A DNA stretch of 6,642 nt. It comes from Planctomycetota bacterium. Lineage in GTDB: Bacteria > Planctomycetota > Phycisphaerae > Sedimentisphaerales > Anaerohalosphaeraceae. How positions within the stretch are numbered: the first letter of the stretch is position 1; every line of letters starts with the position of its first letter. A program made the translations under genes and the position numbers. The notes under the pieces were generated by a model that was not told the DNA's origin, searched no databases, and saw only the letters and a list, made by a program, of their open reading frames with translations. Below are positions 1-4,918 of the stretch, one piece after another. The stretch lies in contig DAOVVQ010000217.1 of assembly GCA_030637065.1 (NCBI GenBank), positions 1 through 6,642 on the forward strand. Reading direction: 5' to 3'.

Positions 1-221
1 AATTCTAGAACCTGCGGACCCTGCTTGATATCTATTGCATCCTCTTCATTATCGTGAAGATCATTGTGTGCAATGTAGTTATTCAAGCCACCCACAAACC
101 CTTCACCGCTTGGTACATCACCACCAACGGCAACACCGTCTCCTGTATTGTGGTGACAGTGATTATATATCAGGCTGTTGTCATGTGCGGATGTCTGTAT
201 CGAAACTCCGCAATCGCCGTT
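1..221 (-). CDS. Internal fragment of a right-handed beta-helix protein (partial at both ends)
   Basis: This minus-strand frame is open from about position 221 to the left edge and encodes roughly 73 residues with no start codon. The translation shows two successive rungs of the parallel beta-helix type: NSLIYNHCHHNTGDGVAVGG, then NNYIAHNDLHDNEEDAIDIK. Both follow the pattern N..I..N.(C/L)H.N...(V/I).(V/I), with asparagine ladders and alternating hydrophobics. Such repeats occur in secreted polysaccharide lyases, NosD-like proteins and other surface proteins; the fragment does not show which. The rungs begin at about NGDCGVSIQT (position 221 leftward). Upstream of that the same frame reads as non-repeat, arginine-rich sequence, because there it overlaps the PgpA reading frame. 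The gene therefore lacks its N-terminus here, and its C-terminus lies outside the window. GC is about 46% in 1-210 against about 62% in 241-360 by hand count. The beta-helix call rests on motif pattern alone. Confidence 0.6.
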
Positions 222-511
222 GTACCTGTAGCAAAGGCGCCGATAAATGCGATCGCCTGACCGGCTGTCTCGTCGGCAACCACTTCGCCGGGATCCTTCT
301 TGCCGGTGGCCTCTATCGCCGCAGGTGCGAATAAAACACACACCGCCGAAGCGCCGACAGCAACCAAAACCAGCACCAACGACATCACCGTCGCCGAAAC
401 CGACATATAACAGAGCAGGCCGAACAACACAGCCACCGGAGCCGACCCCCACGTGCCCGGCGCTATCGGCATAAAGCCCAGCCCAAAACATGATGTAAGC
501 AACCTTCGCAT
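170..511 (-). CDS. pgpA: Phosphatidylglycerophosphatase A family protein, C-terminally truncated
   Basis: PgpA removes the terminal phosphate of phosphatidylglycerophosphate to give phosphatidylglycerol at the inner membrane. The start chosen (511) gives MRRLLTSCFGLGFMPIAPGTWGS, the usual PgpA opening with the G-x-(F/Y)-x-P-x-APGTxGS signature. It is preceded by GAGGGG six bases upstream (518-523). An upstream ATG at 577 would add 22 residues and lie 3 bp from the dgt stop, but those residues do not look like family sequence. Two hydrophobic segments follow (about residues 24-42 and 44-62), then KDPGEVVADETAGQAIAF (about 70-88), matching the family's conserved acidic DPxxIVxDExxG motif. After about residue 98 the match stops. 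The later family motifs (FRxxDxxKPxP and the DDxxAG segment near the C-terminus) are missing, and the frame ends at 170 with about 114 residues against about 160-170 for the family. The tail from about 220 overlaps the beta-helix frame, so the gene is broken or misjoined there. It is probably co-transcribed with dgt. Confidence 0.8.
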   Translation of the reverse strand: MRRLLTSCFGLGFMPIAPGTWGSAPVAVLFGLLCYMSVSATVMSLVLVLVAVGASAVCVLFAPAAIEATGKKDPGEVVADETAGQAIAFIGAFATGTTAIAEFRYRHPHMTTA

Positions 512-517
512 AAACGA

Positions 518-523
518 CCCCTC
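518..523 (-). promoter_or_regulatory. Ribosome binding site deciding the pgpA start
   Basis: On the minus strand GAGGGG lies six bases before the ATG at 511. Together with the PgpA family opening right after this ATG, it favours 511 over the in-frame ATG at 577. The latter has only a weak AAGG eight bases upstream, inside the end of dgt. Confidence 0.55.
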
Positions 524-580
524 TACCATCGAATTTATCGGCCATTTCATGCCGTAAGGATAGCGAAAATCAGCCATAAG

Positions 581-1696
581 TCAAACCTTATCCTGCATTG
601 AAAGGCAGAATCGGTCGGTCATGCCCGAAACATAATCGCATACCGTACGCTCGAGGCCCGCTGTCGCCATCGACTGCCGATAGTGAGCCGGCATCAATTC
701 AGGTTGGGCACAGAACCGATCGAATACCCCGCTGAGCCATCCCCGAACCTGCCCCTGAGTCTCTAACAACTGCTTATGTTCGTACATGTTCTCAAGTAGA
801 AAACGCTCAACTTTCTTGAGATGGCTTTCGGCTTCGCAGCTGAGCCCAATCAGCGAATCCGGGTGATCGTAAAGATCGTCGGGCGATTTTATGCCCGCCT
901 CCGCGATCGCCTGCCTGCTCGTCTCAAGGCAATCGCTCACCAGCAGGTCGATGATCGCCTTGGCGCTTCGAGTCCGGCGAATGTCGCCATCCTCGATGGC
1001 CCCGGCATCGATCAAACTCTGCGCCCGGTCAAACAACACCAGAGCTTTAAGCTGCTCTTCCGCGATCAGGCCCGAACGCAAACCGTCCTCGAGGTCGTGG
1101 CAGTTATAAGCGATCCGGTCGGCAACATCGGCGATCTGGCCTTCCAGCGAACATTGACGCTCGCTGAAACCGTCGCCCGAAGATTTGTCATAGGGGCTGT
1201 GATGCCGCGCAAAGCCCAGCCGCGTTTCGTACATAAGATTCAGGCCCGCAAAATCCGGATACGGGTGTTCCAGCATGTCCACAATGCGAAGCGTCTGTCG
1301 GTTATGCTCGAACCCGCCGAAGTCGGCCATCAACTCGTCGAGGACATGCTCTCCGGCATGGCCGAACGGGCTGTGGCCAAGGTCGTGGCCCAGGCAGATC
1401 GCCTCGGTCAACGGTTCGTTTAGCCCGAGCGCCCGCGCAAGTGTCCTGCCGATCTGCGCAACTTCGATACTGTGCGTAAGCCTCGTGCGGTAATGGTCGT
1501 TCAGGCCGGGCGTAAATACCTGCGTCTTGCCCTCGAGTCTGCGAAACGCCGAACAGTGCATGATCCGGTCGCGGTCCCTTTCAAACGCGGACCGATACGG
1601 ATGAGGCCTTTCAGAAAACCGCCGCTGTCGACTGTTTTCTTCGCTTACCGCGTAACATGCAGGATTCTCCGGCATATTTTCTCTTTCAAAAGACAC
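581..1696 (-). CDS. dgt: Deoxyguanosinetriphosphate triphosphohydrolase-like protein (HD domain dNTPase)
   Basis: Dgt-family enzymes hydrolyse dNTPs to deoxynucleosides and triphosphate in the cytoplasm, controlling dNTP pools. The 371-residue product fits the shorter, Thermus-like dNTPase class. Visible signatures are HPYRSAFERDRDRIMHCSAF (32-51) and FRRLEGKTQVF (51-61), then the HD metal site: RLTHSIEVAQ (H75), GHDLGHSPFGH (H104, D105) and QIADVADRIAYNCHDLEDG (187-205, acidic ligand probably D193). GGFEHN lies at 127-132 and the C-terminal family block ERTVCDYVSGMTDRF near the end. No catalytic residue appears lost. The start is GTG at 1696: SFEREN matches the family opening (xFxREx...). 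The in-frame ATG at 1675 would remove it and has only a weak purine-rich site. A run of ten G occupies the ribosome-binding position before the GTG. pgpA follows closely, suggesting co-transcription. The upstream neighbour (HIT) is 256 bp away across a repeat. Confidence 0.95.
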   Translation of the reverse strand: MSFERENMPENPACYAVSEENSRQRRFSERPHPYRSAFERDRDRIMHCSAFRRLEGKTQVFTPGLNDHYRTRLTHSIEVAQIGRTLARALGLNEPLTEAICLGHDLGHSPFGHAGEHVLDELMADFGGFEHNRQTLRIVDMLEHPYPDFAGLNLMYETRLGFARHHSPYDKSSGDGFSERQCSLEGQIADVADRIAYNCHDLEDGLRSGLIAEEQLKALVLFDRAQSLIDAGAIEDGDIRRTRSAKAIIDLLVSDCLETSRQAIAEAGIKSPDDLYDHPDSLIGLSCEAESHLKKVERFLLENMYEHKQLLETQGQVRGWLSGVFDRFCAQPELMPAHYRQSMATAGLERTVCDYVSGMTDRFCLSMQDKV

Positions 1697-1703
1697 ACAA
1701 AAA

Positions 1704-1713
1704 CCCCCCCCCC
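1704..1713 (-). promoter_or_regulatory. Ten-G homopolymer at the dgt ribosome-binding position
   Basis: On the minus strand ten consecutive G end seven bases before the GTG start of dgt (1696), with TTTTTGT between. A G run can pair with the anti-Shine-Dalgarno CCUCC through one G-U wobble, so it may act as the ribosome binding site. Homopolymers of this length are prone to slippage and to sequencing error. The role is inferred from position only. Confidence 0.45.
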
Positions 1714-1786
1714 ACGTCCGCCGATCCCGCCGACCGGACTTGCGAAACTATCGCACCCGTTGTCAGCACTTTCATAACACTTTAGC

Positions 1787-1799
1787 CATGTGTCACATG
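1787..1799. repeat. Perfect 13-bp palindrome CATGTGtCACATG
   Basis: Six-base arms (1787-1792 and 1794-1799) are separated by one base, in the HIT-dgt gap about 90 bp upstream of the dgt start and just left of the dispersed repeat. It could be an operator or chance. No -35/-10 pair that I trust lies beside it. Confidence 0.3.
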
Positions 1800-1805
1800 C
1801 GATTT

Positions 1806-1925
1806 GTCATTCCCGCGCTCGCCGCGGCGGAGCGAGTCACAGCCGGGAAGGCGGGAATCCAGCATGAAATAGCATCCGCCAAGCCTGCCCTGAGCGAAGC
1901 CGAACGGGGCGGATTCCTGCCTTCT
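1806..1925. repeat. Mosaic dispersed inverted-repeat element (ATTCCCGC...GCGGGAAT type)
   Basis: This non-coding block between HIT and dgt is built of repeat modules. GTCATTCCCGC (1806-1816) pairs with GCGGGAAT (1851-1858), the widespread short interspersed palindrome seen in many bacteria. Between them sits a GC-rich palindrome (CGCTC 1816-1820, GAGCG 1830-1834). GAAGGCGGGAATCC (1847-1860) is repeated in inverse with one mismatch as GGATTCCTGCCTTC (1911-1924), enclosing about 50 bases. Inside are the pair TCCGCC (1875-1880)/GGCGGA (1908-1913) and a CCTGAGCGAAGCCGAACGGGG module (1889-1909), a form of the common CTGAGCGAAGTCGAA dispersed motif. No protein is encoded. It can fold on either strand and might act as a processing site or weak transcription block between HIT and dgt, but that is inference. 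Confidence 0.7.
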
Positions 1926-1952
1926 TGCATTTGGCTAAAATATTACACACTT

Positions 1953-2462
1953 TCATACACTCGGCAGATTCTCTTTAACGCTGATCTGCCTTAGCTCGTC
2001 GTATAGTTCGATAAGGCTCTGGCTTATAATATCCGTATCGCTGCAAACGTGCATGAAATTGGTATCCCCGTCCCATCGCGGCACTATATGCACATGGACA
2101 TGCCCGGGCAGCCCCGCACCGGCACACCTGCCGAAGTTCATGCCGACATTGAAACCGTGAGGGTGGATCGCCGCACTCAGTGCCTTCTGGCAATCCCGTG
2201 TAAGCCTCATGATCTCAAGCAGCTCGGCATCGTCGGCATCGTCAAGATTGGGGATGTGTCTTACCGGTGCTATCAGCAAATGGCCGTTGTTGTACGGGAA
2301 CTTGTTAAAGACCACGATCGAACGCTCCGTCCGCCAGAGAACAAGGTTCTCCTTATCATGGTCGCGGTCTTCAAGGTAATCGCACAGAAAACAACCGTCG
2401 CTCTTGGGCAATCCCTGAATATATTTAATCCGCCATGGCGCCCACAGGTTCTTTCGCTCCAA
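1953..2462 (-). CDS. HIT family protein (Ap4A phosphorylase / adenylyltransferase-like)
   Basis: HIT proteins cleave or transfer nucleotidyl groups. This subgroup, with NLWAPWRIKYI at the N-terminus (5-15), is usually annotated as HIT-domain protein or diadenosine tetraphosphate phosphorylase, so turnover of Ap4A-like dinucleotides is a reasonable guess at the role. The 169-residue product carries the full active-site block: GRCAGAGLPG, then HVHVHIVPRWDGDTNFM, with the histidine triad at H121, H123 and H125. A CFLC pair (C24, C27) may belong to a zinc site, as in some HIT proteins. FPYNNGHLLIAPVRH (55-69) is the conserved substrate-side strand. The start is TTG at 2462. AAGGGG lies eight bases upstream (2471-2476), the family motif begins four residues later, and no in-frame ATG exists before residue 85. 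It follows the lipoprotein gene after 64 bp on the same strand; no terminator is apparent between them. The exact substrate cannot be told from sequence. Confidence 0.93.
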   Translation of the reverse strand: MERKNLWAPWRIKYIQGLPKSDGCFLCDYLEDRDHDKENLVLWRTERSIVVFNKFPYNNGHLLIAPVRHIPNLDDADDAELLEIMRLTRDCQKALSAAIHPHGFNVGMNFGRCAGAGLPGHVHVHIVPRWDGDTNFMHVCSDTDIISQSLIELYDELRQISVKENLPSV

Positions 2463-2470
2463 TGATCAGA

Positions 2471-2476
2471 CCCCTT
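2471..2476 (-). promoter_or_regulatory. Ribosome binding site supporting the TTG start of the HIT gene
   Basis: AAGGGG on the minus strand lies eight bases before the TTG at 2462. With the conserved NLWAPWR motif directly after the start, it supports this rare start codon. Confidence 0.6.
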
Positions 2477-2526
2477 AGAATAAATGCAGAAACGATTGAC
2501 CCGGATTCGTGCATACCACCTGCCGC

Positions 2527-3540
2527 TCAGAGTTCCAGCCGCTCGGCACTGATCTTTTGGCTCAACGTCACCCGCGGCGAAATATCACCTAACGGCAGCA
2601 TAAACGTCGCTTTCATGCCGATTTTGTACTGCTGCTGAAAACTCTCGACGGTTCCCGATTCAAGATCGATAATCTGTTCACCCGATCCGGAAAGCGAGGT
2701 GAAATCATAATTCCGCAGAAAACCAAACATCCCCCTCATCCTGTAACTGCCGCTGTACGGTACGGGCCACTCTTGCCCCGGCAGTTCCGTCATGCCGTAA
2801 GAACTCGTGATCACCGCCTTCGGGCTCGTTTCAGACTCGGTAATCCCCGTAAGCGTGTATGTATTCTCCCTGACCGCGTGCCTGACCGCCGACAGCGGCA
2901 TCGGCAAGGGAACATACTGCTGACTCGTCCAGCTCTGACCGACGGAAAGACCCTTCAGGGGCTCTTCGATGCTCGCTATCGCATCCCATAAATACCACTG
3001 CATGGCCATGAAATCCGTAATCATATCCTGGCCCTTGATCCGTCCGCTCTGAGTGGAAGAAGTAAACGCCCTTTCGCCAAGCTCCTGCACCAGCGACTCG
3101 ATCTGAGAGTACTCGGTTATTATGCCCGTGGGATTGAGCTGGAAAGTGTAGCTTCGCCCGGCAAGTCCTTCTATCGGATCGAGCCCCATCCTCGGGCCTG
3201 AAAACCCCTTACGTGTAACCTTCGCAGACCGGCATGTGGCGGTTATTTCGCCTATACCGAACTTGTCGCCGCCGGAAAATTTAAAGTCCATCACCAGCTC
3301 CAGCGTCTCGGATGCCGTCTGAGAACTGCTCTTCGAACCCGATTTAAGGTTGGTAGAGACGTTCCGTGCCGAAATGAACTTGTACCGCACCGGCGCGTCG
3401 GGCTCGAAGTCAACCGAAAACAGTTGGCCCCTCTGCACCTGCTCCTGACAGCCGCATATCGCAAAGATAAGCAGCCCAAAAGCCACCGCTTTTACAGTCC
3501 TGACCAATACATTACTTTTCACGAAAAACGTCTCAATCAT
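2527..3540 (-). CDS. Predicted lipoprotein of unknown function (downstream member of a tandem pair)
   Basis: I do not recognise a function. The 337-residue product has a lipoprotein signal: basic start, hydrophobic stretch (about 12-29) and lipobox I-C-G-C with the modified cysteine at C31, so it should be exported and membrane-anchored by lipid. The rest is soluble and beta-rich in appearance, with many alternating polar/hydrophobic stretches. Three short motifs recur in the upstream neighbour in the same order: GRSYTFQLNPTG (128-139), VGQSW (200-204) and IDLESGTV (291-298). That suggests paralogy. The style recalls large Planctomycetota lipoproteins that databases label DUF6263, but I cannot confirm this. 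The start at 3540 has only a weak AAAGAAAG upstream. The upstream lipoprotein stop is 26 bp away, so the pair is probably one transcript. Confidence 0.85.
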   Translation of the reverse strand: MIETFFVKSNVLVRTVKAVAFGLLIFAICGCQEQVQRGQLFSVDFEPDAPVRYKFISARNVSTNLKSGSKSSSQTASETLELVMDFKFSGGDKFGIGEITATCRSAKVTRKGFSGPRMGLDPIEGLAGRSYTFQLNPTGIITEYSQIESLVQELGERAFTSSTQSGRIKGQDMITDFMAMQWYLWDAIASIEEPLKGLSVGQSWTSQQYVPLPMPLSAVRHAVRENTYTLTGITESETSPKAVITSSYGMTELPGQEWPVPYSGSYRMRGMFGFLRNYDFTSLSGSGEQIIDLESGTVESFQQQYKIGMKATFMLPLGDISPRVTLSQKISAERLEL

Positions 3541-3566
3541 AATGCCGGGCTTTCTTTACAAACAAA

Positions 3567-4580
3567 CTAATGGATTTTTTCCACGGTGATAGCATCCGTA
3601 AAACGCATCAACAGAGTATCCGGCCCCTTGTCCTGCTGCTCTTCGCCCTCGGCATTTTGTGCAGCCAGGTAAGTTGCGATCAGATCTTCTTTATAAAGTG
3701 ACACGGACCCGTCGTCCAGATCGAAAACCACCCGCCCCGTAAGCTCCTCTTTGGTATCGAACATTTTAGAAAACGGCCCCAACGGGCTTGCCCCGTTCGT
3801 CTGGTCGGACCCTTCGCTTTCAATCGCGCTCATTTCAATAAATGCAAAACGACTCCCGCCGTGCTTTTCTATCTTTTCCAGCGTATACATCATCTCGAAT
3901 TTTTTAGGCGCCAACAAACCCTTCGGCGGAGACTTGATCCTGCTCCACGTCTTGCCGGGTTTTGCCGATAACGCCTCTTCCGGGAGTGCCGGGATCGAAT
4001 GACGCTTGATGATCGCCCGGTCACTAAGAAAACTTTCCGCCAGTTTCGCCGCAGACGAATCTTTGACAATGCCCCGCGCCCTGGTCGCATCGATAACTTC
4101 AACGCTCCCGCCAGGGGACATACTGATCGTGTAACTCTGACCGATCAAGCGGGCGAAAGGTTTTTTCTTGTCCTCCTCGCGCTCGCTGTCAAAATCAAAC
4201 TTGATGCTGTTCTCCTGCCTCATAACATAATTAATCGACGTCAGCGTGATCTTTGCAACTGCATTTCCTTCGGCATCGACACTTTTGATCAACTGATCGA
4301 AGCGAACCGTGGTCCCTGCACCAGACTGCTTCTCGTCAAGTTTGCCCAATGACGGCTGCTCGAACCTGTAATCCTTGACGGTCTCGGTCTTGACCCTGTA
4401 CGTCGACGTATCGCCAACCGAAAACTTCAATACCAATTCCGTCCCCGAAGGCTTTGCTGTTGGCTTTGCCCGCGAGGGCTCAACGCTCACCCCTTTATCG
4501 GAAGGCGCCTCGCAACCCGATAAAACCGCCCATAAACAGACCATAATTACCGCCGACCGTACAAAAAATCTACCTGGCAT
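3567..4580 (-). CDS. Predicted lipoprotein of unknown function (upstream member of a tandem pair)
   Basis: Function is not recognised. The 338-residue product has a textbook lipoprotein signal: MPGRFFVR, a hydrophobic core, then lipobox L-S-G-C with C23 as the lipidated residue. A proline/lysine/serine-rich linker follows (about 24-46), then the globular part beginning LVLKFSVGDTSTYRVKT. A charged stretch lies near 130-142 (DSEREEDKKK) and an acidic one near 311-320. Shared with the downstream lipoprotein are GQSYTISMSPGG (147-158), KPGKTW (207-212) and VFDLDDGSV (285-293). The start is set at 4580, because GGAGGT lies five bases upstream; the in-frame ATG at 4592 overlaps that site and is unlikely. 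A TATAAT box lies 48 bp before the start. A DUF6263-like envelope lipoprotein of Planctomycetota is the best guess at family, by general resemblance only. Confidence 0.87.
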   Translation of the reverse strand: MPGRFFVRSAVIMVCLWAVLSGCEAPSDKGVSVEPSRAKPTAKPSGTELVLKFSVGDTSTYRVKTETVKDYRFEQPSLGKLDEKQSGAGTTVRFDQLIKSVDAEGNAVAKITLTSINYVMRQENSIKFDFDSEREEDKKKPFARLIGQSYTISMSPGGSVEVIDATRARGIVKDSSAAKLAESFLSDRAIIKRHSIPALPEEALSAKPGKTWSRIKSPPKGLLAPKKFEMMYTLEKIEKHGGSRFAFIEMSAIESEGSDQTNGASPLGPFSKMFDTKEELTGRVVFDLDDGSVSLYKEDLIATYLAAQNAEGEEQQDKGPDTLLMRFTDAITVEKIH

Positions 4581-4584
4581 ATCG

Positions 4585-4590
4585 ACCTCC
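4585..4590 (-). promoter_or_regulatory. Strong ribosome binding site fixing the lipoprotein start
   Basis: GGAGGT on the minus strand precedes the ATG at 4580 with normal spacing. It includes the last bases of the alternative ATG at 4592, so translation from 4592 would lack a binding site of its own. Confidence 0.75.
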
Positions 4591-4627
4591 ATAACATCGC
4601 CAATTCTGTAATCACATTTATTCTAAG

Positions 4628-4655
4628 ATTATACGTTTAACGGCAATATCTGCAA
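4628..4655 (-). promoter_or_regulatory. Candidate sigma-70-type promoter for the lipoprotein pair
   Basis: On the minus strand a perfect TATAAT (4633-4628) lies 48 bp upstream of the ATG at 4580. A weak -35 candidate TTGCAG (4655-4650) is 16 bp upstream of it and matches the consensus at three positions. Transcription would start near 4620. The -10 is convincing; the -35 is not. Confidence 0.5.
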
Positions 4656-4764
4656 CCGTATTTACAACGGATTTAACAATTCCTGAATTTGACATTCTGC
4701 AATTACCCCCGCCCCGAACGGGCCAGCTGTGCCCCAAAGTCCCCTGACCGGCGTCAAAAGAGGC

Positions 4765-4788
4765 ATTTGTCCCTGAAAACAGGCAAAT
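4765..4788. repeat. Hairpin-forming inverted repeat in the divergent intergenic gap
   Basis: ATTTG (4765-4769) and CCTG (4772-4775) pair with CAGG (4780-4783) and CAAAT (4784-4788), leaving a TC bulge and an AAAA loop. There is no T run, so it is not a classical terminator. It sits just upstream of the ilvD -35 region, where an operator could be. GGCAAAT recurs at 4848-4854. Function is unknown. Confidence 0.35.
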
Positions 4789-4803
4789 CCGCCAATTTAA
4801 CAG

Positions 4804-4832
4804 TTTATGCTTTCTCCCGCACCGGTTATAAT
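4804..4832 (+). promoter_or_regulatory. Candidate sigma-70-type promoter for ilvD
   Basis: A perfect TATAAT at 4827-4832 is preceded, 17 bp upstream, by TTTATG (4804-4809), a weak -35. Transcription would start near 4839 and leave a leader of about 80 bases before the ilvD ATG. The remainder of the 338-bp gap (4581-4918) holds no gene that I can support. Confidence 0.5.
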
Positions 4833-4853
4833 AGCCCCTTGAAATATGGCAAA

Positions 4854-4873
4854 TGACACGGCTAATTGTGTCA
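4854..4873. promoter_or_regulatory. 20-bp dyad TGACAC-N8-GTGTCA in the ilvD leader
   Basis: Perfect six-base arms (4854-4859 and 4868-4873) with an eight-base AT-rich spacer lie about 20 bp downstream of the predicted ilvD -10 and 45 bp before its ATG. Size and placement suit a dimeric repressor site; a short RNA hairpin is the alternative. The regulator cannot be named. Confidence 0.35.
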
Positions 4874-4918
4874 ATAAAACGGATTTGTTAAAATTAAAAG
4901 CGATTTCGGAGCAAAAAA

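Noticed and set aside
1..10. AATTC at the very start, which could be half of an EcoRI site at a clone or vector boundary.
   Set aside because: Five bases are too little, and the beta-helix frame continues through them without any vector-like sequence.
821..1423. Long plus-strand open frame (about 200 codons) opposite dgt.
   Set aside because: It lies antisense to a gene with every Dgt signature, and its translation shows no recognisable motif; it is a shadow of the codon bias of dgt.
1806..1860. Reading the ATTCCCGC/GCGGGAAT palindrome as a simple rho-independent terminator for the HIT gene.
   Set aside because: There is no T run after the stem on either strand, and the nested inverted modules fit a dispersed repeat better.
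2049..2465. Plus-strand open frame opposite the HIT gene.
   Set aside because: It is the complement of the conserved histidine-triad gene and has no support of its own.
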